Shown piece by piece: positions 7,253 to 16,926 of a DNA stretch of 64,000 nt; the first letter of the stretch is position 1; each line of letters begins with the position of its first letter. The stretch comes from SCRA01 sp035533275. Its GTDB lineage: Bacteria > Vulcanimicrobiota > Vulcanimicrobiia > Vulcanimicrobiales > SCRA01. Where the stretch lies: contig DATLUD010000045.1 of NCBI GenBank assembly GCA_035533275.1, forward strand, positions 5,315-69,314. The letters are read 5' to 3'. Made by a program: the position numbers and the translations under genes. Under the pieces are notes generated by a model. The model worked only from the letters and a program-made list of their open reading frames with translations, did no database searches and was not told the DNA's origin.

Positions 7253-8863
7253 GTGAGCGGCGTCCCGGGCCTGATCCGTGCCCTCTTGTCGTCGAGCGCG
7301 CAGCCCGGCGGCGGGCAGCCGCTCGAGGCCGCTCAACTGCGCGCCCTGCTCGACGTAGGCGACGTCTTGACGGTCAAAGTCCTGGCCCAGGTCGTCGGCC
7401 GCCCGACCATCGAGATCGCCGGGCGTCCCGTGCTGGCGGCGCTGCCTGAAGGCGTCGCGCCGGGTGACCTGCTCCAGGTCCGCGTGGAAGGCTTCACGCC
7501 CGATCAAGTTCTGCTGAAGCTGCTGGCACACGTGCCGGCACAGCCATCCTCGCCGCAGCGATCGGCCCCGCTTCCCGCCGCCGATCCGCGCATCCCGGGG
7601 GAGCCCGCTCACCCGGCGGCCGTCCCCCTGCCGCAGGCCGGCTCGGCTCCTCCGGCCGCTCGCTCGCCGCAGACGGACGGGCCCCCGCCCGCGAATGACC
7701 TTCCGGCACGTCTGGCCGCTTTTCGCCTCTCCACGGCGGCCGGGGCGCTGGCCGAGCCGCGCCGCGCCGCGCCTCCGCTGCCCGCGGCCCCATCGCCGCT
7801 CGAGGAGGCCCCGGCCGCTTCCGTGCCGTCCCCCGCTCAGCCGGCGCCCCCCGTTGCGCCGCCGCCCGCCGTCGCGCGGGCGGTCACGCAGGCGCCGCCG
7901 GGGGCCGCGCTCCTTCGCATGCTGCGCATCCCCGTCACGCCGACCACCTTGGCGGCGGCGCGGATCGCCCTCTCTGGGAGTGCGCGCGTGGCCTCGGCGC
8001 TCGAGGTCCTCCAGCAGGCCCTGCCGCTGGGGAGCGAGGATCCTCGCGTGCGCTACGTGCGCACGATCGCCGAGTTCGTGGGAACGCTCGATCCCGGCAA
8101 GCCCGACGTACTGCCCGCGCGCATCGATGCGTACGTCCAGCACGTGCTCGGCGGCGAGGCCCGGCTGCGCCAGGCGCTCGTTCCAGAGCAGGCCGCGCCG
8201 GGGGCAGAGACCCCATCGCGGCCCGCGCCCTCCGCGGCGCCCGGGACCGCGGCGGCCTCCACGCCGGGAGTGCCGCAGGAGGTCGGCCAGGCGCGTGCCG
8301 TCGTCGCGCGCGAGGCGGTGGCCGCGAACCTGAAGACGGCGGTCATGGAGTTGATGGCGGGTCCCCAAGGCGCCGACCCGGCGACCCGCGCCGCCCTCCA
8401 AGGCGCGCTCACGGCGATCACCGCGACGCAAGTGCAGACGCTCTCGCTCCAAGCGTCGACGCCGCAGATGCTGGCGATACCGCTGCCGTTGCCGTTTCCG
8501 CAAGGCGGTCAGCAGGCATATCTGCGCGTCGCGCGCGACGCGCGCAACCCCGCCGCGCCCGTGAGCCCGGAGAGCTTCCACCTGGCGCTGGTCCTGGAGA
8601 CCAAGCACCACGGCACGGTGGCGATCGAGTTGCTCTGCGCCGATCGCGCGCTCAGCGTCGACGTGAAGGCGGAGCGCGCCAGCGCCGCCGCCGCCTTCGA
8701 GCAGCGCCTCCCCGAGCTGGCATCGCGCCTGGAGCGTCTGTCCTATCGCGTCGTGCGACTGGACGCCGGCGTCGCGCCGCAGGCCGCCGCCCCTGCCCCC
8801 GCCCCCGGCGCGCCCGCGGCTGACCAGCGCGACGACGGATCCGCGTTGGATCTGCGCGCATGA
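7253..8863 (+). CDS. FliK-like hook-length control protein (second, divergent copy)
   Basis: This 536-residue protein starts at a GTG. Most of it (about residues 90-400) is a low-complexity Pro/Ala-rich stretch that should be extended. The C-terminal 110 residues form a compact domain (YLRVARDAR, then FHLALVLETKHHGTVAIELL and LERLSYRVVRL) resembling the FliK C-terminal domain that meets FlhB to change export specificity. The true fliK lies at 24697, so this is an extra FliK-like protein. Its stop overlaps the start of the FlhB-like gene by four bases, which pairs a FliK-like protein with an FlhB-like partner. It could be a second ruler or specificity factor, or an unrelated protein with a FliK-like fold. 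Confidence 0.75.
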   Translation: MSGVPGLIRALLSSSAQPGGGQPLEAAQLRALLDVGDVLTVKVLAQVVGRPTIEIAGRPVLAALPEGVAPGDLLQVRVEGFTPDQVLLKLLAHVPAQPSSPQRSAPLPAADPRIPGEPAHPAAVPLPQAGSAPPAARSPQTDGPPPANDLPARLAAFRLSTAAGALAEPRRAAPPLPAAPSPLEEAPAASVPSPAQPAPPVAPPPAVARAVTQAPPGAALLRMLRIPVTPTTLAAARIALSGSARVASALEVLQQALPLGSEDPRVRYVRTIAEFVGTLDPGKPDVLPARIDAYVQHVLGGEARLRQALVPEQAAPGAETPSRPAPSAAPGTAAASTPGVPQEVGQARAVVAREAVAANLKTAVMELMAGPQGADPATRAALQGALTAITATQVQTLSLQASTPQMLAIPLPLPFPQGGQQAYLRVARDARNPAAPVSPESFHLALVLETKHHGTVAIELLCADRALSVDVKAERASAAAAFEQRLPELASRLERLSYRVVRLDAGVAPQAAAPAPAPGAPAADQRDDGSALDLRA

Positions 8864-9165
8864 GTGACCGTCGCGTCGATCTGCGACGGGGAGCGCCGCA
8901 ACGGCCCGCCGCGGCGGCGTTGCGCTACGATCCGTTGAGCACGCAGGCCCCCGAAGTGGTCGCGGTCGGGCGCGGCCGCATGGCCGAGGAGATCGTCAAG
9001 GCGGCCACGGAGCATGGCGTGCCCCTGTACGAGGACGGTGCGCTCGTGGAGGCACTGGCGCGTCTGGATGCGGGGGACGTGATTCCGCGCGAGCTCTTCG
9101 CGGTGGTTGCCGAGGTGCTGATCTTCGTGTATCGCACCGACGGCGGCGAGACGCCTCCGGCGTAA
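8860..9165 (+). CDS. FlhB cytoplasmic-domain-like protein (FlhX/YlqH type)
   Basis: This 101-residue protein lacks membrane segments and matches only the cytoplasmic FlhBC part of the export switch protein FlhB. Recognisable segments are AAALRYDPLSTQAPEVVAVGRG, MAEEIVKAATEHGVPLYED and VIPRELFAVVAEVLIFVY, which parallel the C-terminal third of the full-length FlhB encoded at 35009. The NPTH autocleavage motif of FlhB is absent. Such FlhBC paralogues can stand in for the cleaved FlhB C-domain in some bacteria. The ATG overlaps the stop of the FliK-like gene (ATGA), so the two are probably made together. Confidence 0.88.
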   Translation: MSDRRVDLRRGAPQRPAAAALRYDPLSTQAPEVVAVGRGRMAEEIVKAATEHGVPLYEDGALVEALARLDAGDVIPRELFAVVAEVLIFVYRTDGGETPPA

Positions 9166-9201
9166 GAGGACCGCGTAGCCGCCGGGTGAAGTGCAGGTCC
9201 G

Positions 9202-10107
9202 ATGAGTTGGTTCAGCAAGTTGCGCGATTCGCTCTTCAAGTCGCGCGCCGCCCTCTCGCGCGTGGAGGAGCTGGCGCGGGAGCGCCGCCCCCTCGACGCC
9301 GCGTTCTGGGAGGAGCTCGAGGAGACGCTGATCGCCGCGGACTTCGGCGTGGAGACGACGGAGAAGATCCTCGAGTCGCTCCAGGACGTCGCGCGCAAGG
9401 AGTTCTGGCGCACCTCGGATCAGGCGATCGCGCGCTTTCGCACGGACGTCGCCGCGTTCATGACGCGCCCCGGCCAGCGGCTCCAGCTCGCCGGCAAACC
9501 CGCCGTGGTGCTGGTCGTGGGCGTCAACGGGAGCGGGAAGACCACCTCGATCGGGAAGCTGGCCGCCAGGTTGGTGCGCGAGGGCAAGAAGGTGCTGCTG
9601 GTGGCCGGCGACACCTTCCGCGCCGCCGCCGCCGAGCAGCTCGAGATCTGGGGGCAACGCGCGGGGGCCGAGGTGATCCGCGGCCGCGAGGGGGGAGATC
9701 CCGCCGCGGTCGTCTTCGACGGCGTCAGCGCCGCGCGGGCGCGCGGCGTCGACGTCTGCCTCGTCGACACGGCGGGCCGCCTGCAGACCAAAGTCAACCT
9801 GATGGAGGAGCTGAAGAAGATCCGCCGCGTGATCGCCCGCGAGCTCCCCGACCAGCCCTGCGAGACGCTGCTGGTCCTCGACGCCGCCACGGGGCAGAAC
9901 GCCCTCTCCCAGGCCTCCCTCTTCAACGAGACCACGCAGTTGACGGGGCTGGTGCTGACGAAGTTGGACGGCACGGCGAAGGGCGGGATCGTGGTGGCGA
10001 TCGCCGATCGCGTTGGCGTTCCGGTCAAGTTCATCGGGGTCGGCGAAGGCATCGACCAACTCCAGGCCTTCGAGCCGCAGGCGTTCGTCGACGCGCTCTT
10101 TGACTGA
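9202..10107 (+). CDS. ftsY: FtsY: signal recognition particle receptor GTPase
   Basis: This 301-residue protein docks SRP-ribosome complexes at the membrane for co-translational insertion. It has an N-terminal four-helix N domain (about residues 10-85) and the NG GTPase domain: P-loop GVNGSGKTTSIGKLA, DTFRAAAAEQL, DTAGRLQTKVNLMEELKK and TKLDGTAKGG. The C-terminus (AFEPQAFVDALFD) is typical of FtsY. I considered FlhF because of the flagellar setting, but the short N domain and motif set fit FtsY. The long acidic A domain of E. coli FtsY is absent, as in many other bacteria. It lies 36 bases after the FlhB-like gene. Confidence 0.95.
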   Translation: MSWFSKLRDSLFKSRAALSRVEELARERRPLDAAFWEELEETLIAADFGVETTEKILESLQDVARKEFWRTSDQAIARFRTDVAAFMTRPGQRLQLAGKPAVVLVVGVNGSGKTTSIGKLAARLVREGKKVLLVAGDTFRAAAAEQLEIWGQRAGAEVIRGREGGDPAAVVFDGVSAARARGVDVCLVDTAGRLQTKVNLMEELKKIRRVIARELPDQPCETLLVLDAATGQNALSQASLFNETTQLTGLVLTKLDGTAKGGIVVAIADRVGVPVKFIGVGEGIDQLQAFEPQAFVDALFD

Positions 10108-10165
10108 GGACCCTTGTCAAAGGCGTGTGCCGCACAGATGGCACAGTAGGACGGTAAGGTAGGGA

Positions 10166-10189
10166 TGCGGCCGCGCATTCGCGGCCGCA
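10166..10189 (+). terminator. 10-bp perfect hairpin between ftsY and recA
   Basis: TGCGGCCGCG and CGCGGCCGCA flank loop CATT. There is no T-run after it. It may end the ftsY transcript or be part of the recA leader. No recognisable LexA box or clear promoter was found between 10108 and 10237. Confidence 0.45.
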
Positions 10190-10237
10190 CGAGTGACGGG
10201 CTGGCGCTCAGCCCGCTGGAAAGGGAACGGATCAGAG

Positions 10238-11290
<1,053 letters not shown>

Positions 11291-11311
11291 GGCTCTCCGC
11301 CGGCGTCGGAC

Positions 11312-11800
11312 GTGGCCACCGCCTACGTCACCGCCCTGCGCATGTTGGCGAGGCGCCGCCTGACCGAGGCGGCGCTCTTCGCCAAGCTGGAGCAGCGCGG
11401 ATTTGAAGAGGACGAGGCCCGCGCGGCCGTGGAGCGGTGCAAGGCCGAGCGTTACCTCGACGACCGGCTCTTCGCGCAATTGCACGTGGAGAGTGCGGTT
11501 GAGCGCCGGAACGTGGGGGACCGCCGGCTGGTGGCCGAGCTCGTTCGCAAGGGCGTCGACCCGGAGGCCGCGCGCACAGCCGTCTCGCAAGCCGCGCGCG
11601 GCGATGGCGAGCGCAGCGAACGCGACCGGGCCGAGGCGGCGCTGGCACGGATGCTGCGCGTCGAGGCCGGACGCAGCGATGCCTCGCTCGCGCGTGCGCT
11701 CGAGCGCCTCGGCTTTCCCACCCCGCTGATCTACGAGGTGCTGCGCGAGCGTGCCGCGGGCCTCTTGGCGGAGGCCGTCGATCCCCTCGCGAGCGACTGA
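11312..11800 (+). CDS. recX: RecX: RecA regulator
   Basis: The 162-residue, mostly helical protein matches the RecX family, which binds the RecA filament and limits its activity. Three tandem three-helix repeats are visible, with family features such as ALRMLARRRLTEAALFAKLEQRGF, the AVERCKAERYLDDRLFAQ segment and VAELVRKGVDPEAA. It starts at a GTG 21 bases after recA and is probably co-transcribed with it. Confidence 0.92.
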   Translation: MATAYVTALRMLARRRLTEAALFAKLEQRGFEEDEARAAVERCKAERYLDDRLFAQLHVESAVERRNVGDRRLVAELVRKGVDPEAARTAVSQAARGDGERSERDRAEAALARMLRVEAGRSDASLARALERLGFPTPLIYEVLRERAAGLLAEAVDPLASD

Positions 11801-11841
11801 ACTGCAACTCGCGGCGTCTGGGCCGGGTTGGTCGGGTCGTC

Positions 11842-12771
11842 ATGCGAGCCGCGCCCGTTCTCTTGCCGCTCTCCGTAGCCGCCGTCTGGATTTTCTGGGG
11901 GTCGACGTATGCCGGGATGCGCCTGGCGGGAGAGACGATACCGCCGCTCGTGATGGCGAGCGTACGGTTCTTGATCGCCGGGGGCGTGCTGTGGATCGCC
12001 GCCGACCTCACGGGCCGGGCCCGCGCCCGGCGCGAGGACTGGCGCGCCGCCTTCGTGGGCGGCGCCATGCTGCTGATGATCGGCAACGCGACGACCGCGT
12101 GGGCCCTGCAGTACCTCCCGACGGGCATCACGGCGCTGCTGCTCAGCCTGACGCCGGTATGGATGGCGCTCTTCGACTTCATGCTCTACCGCGGCCGCTT
12201 GACGTGGACGGCCGGACTGGGCATGGTGCTCGGGTTGGGCGGGGTGGCGATGCTGATCGCTCCAAGCCTCCTCGACCGGGGCGCCATCGGGGCGATGCCC
12301 GTCCTCTGGGTCGCTTTGGCGATTCTGAGCAATGTCTCGTGGTCGCTGGGCTCGATGCTCCAGCGCCGTCTTGAGGGAGCCCGTTCGCTGATCCGGTCGA
12401 CGGCGATGCAGATGCTGGCGGGCGGCGTGCTGATCGCGGGCGAGTCGATCCTCTTCGGTCAGGTCGGCCTCGTGCGCTGGAGCGAGATCTCACCGGCTTC
12501 GATCGGCGGGCTCGCGTGGCTGATCGTCTTCGGAAGTCTCGTCGGCTACCTGGCCTTTCTCTACGTTATACGGCATGCGCCGACGGCGCTCGCCTCGACG
12601 TATGCTTACGTGAACCCGCTCATCGCGATCATCCTGGGCATGCTGCTGTTCGGAGAGCGCTTGACCGCCGCGGAGGTGGTCGCCGGCGCCACCATTCTCG
12701 TGGGTGTCGCGCTCATGATGCTCCCCAACCGGGGCGCGGCGCTCGCCGCCGAGGCTCCCGCGCCGGAATAG
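11842..12771 (+). CDS. EamA/DMT-family membrane transporter
   Basis: This 309-residue protein has ten predicted membrane segments arranged as two EamA repeats (about residues 8-140 and 155-295). The first repeat contains FWGSTYAGMRLA and the second ends with YAYVNPLIAIILGMLLFGERL, both signatures of drug/metabolite transporters such as YedA and RhaT relatives. Substrates in this superfamily range from amino acids to nucleotides and cannot be predicted. It lies between recX and a response regulator and has no visible functional link to either. Confidence 0.9.
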   Translation: MRAAPVLLPLSVAAVWIFWGSTYAGMRLAGETIPPLVMASVRFLIAGGVLWIAADLTGRARARREDWRAAFVGGAMLLMIGNATTAWALQYLPTGITALLLSLTPVWMALFDFMLYRGRLTWTAGLGMVLGLGGVAMLIAPSLLDRGAIGAMPVLWVALAILSNVSWSLGSMLQRRLEGARSLIRSTAMQMLAGGVLIAGESILFGQVGLVRWSEISPASIGGLAWLIVFGSLVGYLAFLYVIRHAPTALASTYAYVNPLIAIILGMLLFGERLTAAEVVAGATILVGVALMMLPNRGAALAAEAPAPE

Positions 12772-12837
12772 CGCTCCCCTCGTGCGCGCCCGGACGCGCG
12801 CGCGTCTACCCGCGCCGGCGTTGGGCACTTCCGGCGC

Positions 12838-13518
12838 GTGAGCACGATCGGAGTCGCCGACGACGAACGCCAGATCAGCGAGCTGTTGGCCTACACGCTC
12901 GAGCGCGAGGGGCATCGCGTGGAAACCGTGGCCGATGGTCCCTCGGCGCTGCGCCTTGCGCGCTCGGGAATCGACGCGTTGGTGCTGGACCTGGGCCTCC
13001 CCGTGGTCGACGGCATCGAGGTTCTGCGAACGCTGCGCCGCGAGGGGCAGGCGCTGCCGGTGCTGGTGCTGACGGCGCGCGGCGACGAGGTCGATCGCGT
13101 GCTCGGACTCGAGCTGGGGGCGGACGACTATGTCACCAAGCCCTTCTCCGCCCGCGAGCTCGCCGCGCGGCTGCGTGCGATCCTCCGGCGACTCGCCCCA
13201 CCCGCGCCGGCGGCGCGCATCGTGCGCATCGGGGCGCTGGAGATCGACGAGAGCGCCCGCGAGGTGCGCCGGGACGGCGGCGCGGTTGCCCTCAAGCCGC
13301 GCGAGTATGCGCTGATGGCCCTGCTGGCGGCCAACCCCAACGTCGCGTTCTCGCGCGAATCGCTTATCGAGCGCGTGTGGGGCTTCGAGTTCGACGGCGA
13401 CGCGCGCACCGTCGACGTGCACGTGCGCCGCGTGCGGGCGAAGGTAGAGGACGATCCGGCTCATCCCCGTCTCATCGCGACGGTGCGCGGATTCGGATAC
13501 AAGCTCTCGCCGCCGTGA
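12838..13518 (+). CDS. Response regulator, OmpR/PhoB family
   Basis: This 226-residue transcription factor has an N-terminal receiver domain (acid pair D8/D9, phospho-acceptor D51 in VLDLGLPVVDG, K101 in DDYVTKPFSARE) and a C-terminal winged-helix DNA-binding domain (LKPREYALMALLAANPN, then TVDVHVRRVRAKVE and TVRGFGYKL). It starts at GTG 12838. Its stop overlaps the GTG of the downstream histidine kinase by four bases, so they form a cognate pair. The target genes are unknown. Confidence 0.95.
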   Translation: MSTIGVADDERQISELLAYTLEREGHRVETVADGPSALRLARSGIDALVLDLGLPVVDGIEVLRTLRREGQALPVLVLTARGDEVDRVLGLELGADDYVTKPFSARELAARLRAILRRLAPPAPAARIVRIGALEIDESAREVRRDGGAVALKPREYALMALLAANPNVAFSRESLIERVWGFEFDGDARTVDVHVRRVRAKVEDDPAHPRLIATVRGFGYKLSPP

Positions 13519-14603
13519 GGTGCGCAGATCGGCTCTTGGCGCGCCTGGCTCGCGAACGGTCGGCGGGCGGGGAGGCGGCATTGATCGTCGTCGAGGCGGC
13601 GGGCTTGCGGCGTGCGCTCCTCGCGCGCATGGTGCGCTCCTGCGACGCGGTGGCGCGCGGCAGCCGGCCGGAGCGCTGGCTCGCCGGCATCCTCGGGCGT
13701 CCGCGGCTACGCCCGGCGACGGCGTGCGCCGACCTGCGCGTGGTGGCGACCCGTATCGTGGCGGAGTTGGCGGCCGCCGGCGCGGCCTCCGGAGTCGGTT
13801 GGATCGACGGGCGAAGCGCACTGCCCTCGACGGTCCGCGAGGCGGAGGAAGCCGCACTCCTCACGGGGCGCCTCGAACGCGAACGTCGAGCCCTGTTCAC
13901 GGCCGTCGGCCACGAACTGCGCACGCCGCTCACCTCCGCGCGCGGTTATCTGGAGGTGCTGCTCTCCGATCCTCCGCGCCGCCGCGCCGAGGTTCGCCGC
14001 TTTCTCGAAATCGCGCAACGCGAGACGCTGCGTGCCGCTCGCCTGGTCGACGGGCTCTTCGAGCTCTCGCTGCTGGAGACGGGGGCGGGGGCACTGCGCG
14101 TGGAGCCGGGGGATCTGGCGGCGGCGGCCCGGGCGGCCGTCGAGAGCTTGGCACTCGAAGCGCGCGGACGCCGCGTGTGCCTGCGGCGCCGGCTGCGCCC
14201 GGCGCCCGCGCTGCTGGACGCCGAGCGGGCAACCCAGGCGGCCCTCAATCTGGTGCACAACGCGATCAAGTTCGCTCGGAGTGCCGTCCGGGTCGAGACG
14301 GCGCGCACCGACGGGCGCGTGGTGCTCACGGTGGAGGATGACGGCCCGGGCTTCAGCGACGGGGATCTCGAAACGATTCCGGCCTTCCTGCGCCGCGGCT
14401 CGGCCGCGAGCCGCGCCGAGGGCTCGGGTGTGGGCTTGGCCCTCTCAGAGACCGTCGCGGCGCTCCACGGCGGGCGCTTGTTCTTGGAGCGCTCGAGCTG
14501 CGGCGGGGCGCGGGTTCGTCTCGTCCTCCCGGCGGGGCGAGAGCGGAGCGGCGCCGTACTCATCAACCATGGGGCCAAGGCGATCGTTCGCCCATCCGAG
14601 TGA
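13515..14603 (+). CDS. Soluble sensor histidine kinase
   Basis: This 362-residue kinase starts at a GTG overlapping the response-regulator stop (GTGA). The HisKA dimerisation domain contains H133 in the H-box (AVGHELRTPLTSARG), and the ATPase domain has an N-box (NLVHNAIKFA), G1 (DDGPGF) and G2 (GSGVGLALSE). The N-terminal 110 residues are Arg/Ala-rich, have no membrane segment or signal peptide, and match no sensor domain I recognise, so the input is presumably cytoplasmic or comes through a partner. The last 35 bases overlap the start of the next gene in another frame. Confidence 0.88.
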   Translation: MRCADRLLARLARERSAGGEAALIVVEAAGLRRALLARMVRSCDAVARGSRPERWLAGILGRPRLRPATACADLRVVATRIVAELAAAGAASGVGWIDGRSALPSTVREAEEAALLTGRLERERRALFTAVGHELRTPLTSARGYLEVLLSDPPRRRAEVRRFLEIAQRETLRAARLVDGLFELSLLETGAGALRVEPGDLAAAARAAVESLALEARGRRVCLRRRLRPAPALLDAERATQAALNLVHNAIKFARSAVRVETARTDGRVVLTVEDDGPGFSDGDLETIPAFLRRGSAASRAEGSGVGLALSETVAALHGGRLFLERSSCGGARVRLVLPAGRERSGAVLINHGAKAIVRPSE

Positions 14604-14901
14604 AGCAGAGGTCGCGAGGATCTTCGACTACTATCACGTCGGCTACGAGTACGAGCCCCGCTCGTTCCCCATCGTCTGGGACGACGAAGGCAGGATCCTC
14701 GAGTCGTTCACGCCCGACTTCTACTTGCCCGACTACGATCTCTACGTCGAGGTGACGGTCCTCAAGCAGTCGCTCGTGACGCGGAAGAACCGCAAGGTGC
14801 GCCTGCTGCGCGCCCTCTATCCGCACGTGAACGTGAAGTTGCTCTACAACCGCGACGTCAGAGCGCTCTTCGCCAAGTACGGGTTGGCTCCGCATGCCTG
14901 A
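14569..14901 (+). CDS. Conserved small protein with a PD-(D/E)XK-like core
   Basis: The 110-residue frame from ATG 14569 overlaps the end of the kinase gene and the start of hpt. Its core FTPDFYLPDYDLYVEVT, followed by LKQSLVTRKNRKVRLLRALYP, resembles the acidic part of PD-(D/E)XK nuclease folds: an Asp on a first strand and a Glu on the next. The usual Lys after the Glu is replaced by Thr, although a Lys follows three positions later. I recall similar small proteins next to hpt in Actinobacteria and Chloroflexi, which points to a conserved pair. Nuclease activity is unproven and the function is unknown. Confidence 0.75.
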   Translation: MGPRRSFAHPSEAEVARIFDYYHVGYEYEPRSFPIVWDDEGRILESFTPDFYLPDYDLYVEVTVLKQSLVTRKNRKVRLLRALYPHVNVKLLYNRDVRALFAKYGLAPHA

Positions 14902-15436
14902 AGGCGCCCCGGTCCTGGGTGAGGTCGCCTTCGCGGCGGAGAGCATCGGAGCGCGCGTGAGCGATCTGGCGCGAGCCATCGAGCGGGATTATGCCGGTCG
15001 CGTCCCGCTGTTGGTGGGCGTGCTGAAATCCTCGGCTATCTTCCTGGCCGACCTTGCCCGCGCGGTGCGCGTCCCCGTCGAGCTGGACATCCTGGCCATC
15101 TCCTCGTACACGCGGGAGCACGAGCGCGGCGGCGGGGTGCGGATCGAGGCGGACGTCTCCGTCGCCGTGGAGCGCCGACACGTCGTGGTGGTGGAAGACG
15201 TGGTCGACACGGGCCTGACGCTGCAGTACGTGCTGCGGATGCTCGGCGCGCGCGCGCCGGCCTCGCTCGCGGTCTGCACGTTGCTCGATCGCGCCCACCG
15301 GCGCATCGTCGACGTGCCGATCCGCTATCGCGGGTTCGAGATCGGTGACGAGTTCCTCGTGGGTTACGGCCTCGATTTTCGCGAGGCGTATCGCCACTTG
15401 CCCGACCTCCGGCTGCTGCGAGTGCCTGCGCGGTAG
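14894..15436 (+). CDS. hpt: Hypoxanthine/guanine phosphoribosyltransferase
   Basis: This 180-residue enzyme converts hypoxanthine or guanine and PRPP to IMP or GMP (purine salvage). The PRPP-binding motif VVVVEDVVDTGLTL (about residues 97-110) is clear. So are the N-terminal VLKSSAIFLADLARAV segment and the C-terminal aromatic segment (RYRGFEIGDEFLVGYGLDF) that stacks on the purine. The ATG overlaps the upstream small gene by eight bases. purA, another purine gene, lies 1.5 kb downstream. Confidence 0.93.
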   Translation: MPEGAPVLGEVAFAAESIGARVSDLARAIERDYAGRVPLLVGVLKSSAIFLADLARAVRVPVELDILAISSYTREHERGGGVRIEADVSVAVERRHVVVVEDVVDTGLTLQYVLRMLGARAPASLAVCTLLDRAHRRIVDVPIRYRGFEIGDEFLVGYGLDFREAYRHLPDLRLLRVPAR

Positions 15437-15502
15437 CAGGCCGACGTGCGGGTGGCGGCAAACTGGATCGTCCGTGCGCCCGTCCGCCTTCCCGGTCTAC
15501 CG

Positions 15503-16822
15503 ATGAACCGCCGCACCCTGCTGGCCTCGGCGGTGGCTGCGTCGATTGCAGCGGCATGGCTCCCGCCCTCGCGCGCGGACGCGCTCGAGCTCCCCTCGAT
15601 CGAGGCGGCAGCCGACGCCTTTCGCAGCCCCAATGCGCGCCTCCAGGTGATGTTCCGAGCCGCGCTCTTGAGCACCACGAAGCTCGCCCAGTATGCCAGC
15701 GACGGCACCGCCTACGTGAAGACGGGCGACATCCCCGCCGAGTGGCTGCGCGACTCGAGCGCCCAAGTTCGCCCGTACCTCTTCTTCGCAAAGGACGACC
15801 CCTCGGTCGCGCGGTTGCTGCAAGCCATCATCGCCCGGCAAGCTCGCTACCTGACCATCGACCCGTACGCGAACGCGTTCACGCTCGACTACAAGGTCTG
15901 GGAGGAGAAGTACGAGCTGGACTCTCTCTGCTACCCGATCGTCCTGGCGTGGACATATTGGAAGACGACGGGCGACGTCTCCATTTTCGACCCCGTGATG
16001 GAACAGGCGCTGACCAAGGCGTTGGAGACCATGGAGCGGGAGCAGGACCACGACCGCTCCTCGACCTACACGCAGAAGGAGATGCCCAACGGGGGCAAAG
16101 GCAATCCCGTCGCCTACACGGGCATGATCTGGAGCGCCTTCCGCCCCTCCGACGATGCCTGCCAGTACAACTACCTGATTCCCTCGGAGATGATGGCCGT
16201 GGTGGCGCTGGGGGACCTGGAAGACATTTTTCGCGCCGTCTACCGCAACGTGCTCAAGGCGGAGCGCGCCAAGAGCCTGCGCTCGGAGGTGCAGGACGGC
16301 ATCCAGCAGTTCGGGATCGTCTTCACGCCCAACTACGGCTACGTCTACGCATACGAAGTCGACGGGTTGGGGCACTCGGTGCTGATGGATGATGCTAACA
16401 TTCCCTCGCTCCTGAGCGCCCCATACCTGGGTTACACCAAGCCAGATGCGCGCGTCTACCAAAACACGCGCCGCTTCTTGCTCTCCAAGAACGATCCGTA
16501 CTACTACGCGGGCAAGTTCGCGCGAGGGATCGGAAGCGCCCACACGCCGGACGGCTACGTATGGCCCCTCTCGCTGTTGATGCAGGGCATGACGACCACC
16601 TCCCAGGCGGAGAAGGAGGAGGTGCTCAAGGAGCTGCTCGACAGCGACCCCGGCGACCACCTTCTCCACGAGTCCTTCGACCCCAACAACCCGACGAAGT
16701 TCACGCGCGTGGATTTCGGCTGGCCCAACGCCCTGTTCAGCGAGTTCGTCATGACCTCGTTCGGCGGGCGTACGCCACTGCCGCTGGGCGATACCAGCGA
16801 TCTCGAATTCCGCGGCGAGTGA
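15503..16822 (+). CDS. GH125 exo-alpha-1,6-mannosidase, exported
   Basis: This 439-residue protein belongs to glycoside hydrolase family 125 (formerly DUF1237), metal-independent enzymes that remove alpha-1,6-linked mannose. The family segment TGDIPAEWLRDSSAQVRPYL is near residue 75. RPSDDACQYNYLIPSEM carries the probable acid, and LHESFDPNN the probable base. The N-terminus (MNRRTLLASAVAASIAAAW) has an Arg pair before a hydrophobic stretch and looks like a Tat-type signal peptide, which favours ATG 15503 over a start further upstream. It sits between hpt and purA without an obvious link. A role in trimming glycans outside the cell is likely. Confidence 0.9.
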   Translation: MNRRTLLASAVAASIAAAWLPPSRADALELPSIEAAADAFRSPNARLQVMFRAALLSTTKLAQYASDGTAYVKTGDIPAEWLRDSSAQVRPYLFFAKDDPSVARLLQAIIARQARYLTIDPYANAFTLDYKVWEEKYELDSLCYPIVLAWTYWKTTGDVSIFDPVMEQALTKALETMEREQDHDRSSTYTQKEMPNGGKGNPVAYTGMIWSAFRPSDDACQYNYLIPSEMMAVVALGDLEDIFRAVYRNVLKAERAKSLRSEVQDGIQQFGIVFTPNYGYVYAYEVDGLGHSVLMDDANIPSLLSAPYLGYTKPDARVYQNTRRFLLSKNDPYYYAGKFARGIGSAHTPDGYVWPLSLLMQGMTTTSQAEKEEVLKELLDSDPGDHLLHESFDPNNPTKFTRVDFGWPNALFSEFVMTSFGGRTPLPLGDTSDLEFRGE

Positions 16823-16854
16823 GGAGCAACGTGCAAAACGCAGTGACGTACAGG

Positions 16855-16871
16855 CGGGGCCAAGCGCCCCG
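16855..16871 (+). terminator. Short G/C hairpin after the mannosidase gene
   Basis: CGGGGC and GCCCCG flank loop CAAGC, followed by GAGTCTTTC. This is a weak intrinsic terminator candidate between the mannosidase gene and purA. Confidence 0.4.
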
Positions 16872-16893
16872 GAGTCTTTCAAGCAATCCGAGT

Positions 16894-16926
16894 CCCAGCG
16901 AACGGAGCAAAGCGGAGTGAGTGGGG
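16894..16926 (+). repeat. G-rich start-site motif, copy 1 (purA)
   Basis: The motif runs CCCAGCGAACGGAGC then AAAGCGGAGTGAGTGGGG and covers the purA GTG start. A closely similar 33-base stretch covers the fliG start (20168-20200) and a shorter one precedes cheY (39131-39148). Confidence 0.5.

Noticed and set aside
9202..10107. FlhF instead of FtsY
   Set aside because: The N domain is short and the C-terminus and G-domain motifs follow FtsY. FlhF has a long basic N-terminal region that is missing here.
10108..10237. LexA-controlled recA promoter
   Set aside because: A TTGTCA at 10114 lacks a matching -10, and no LexA-type inverted repeat was found.
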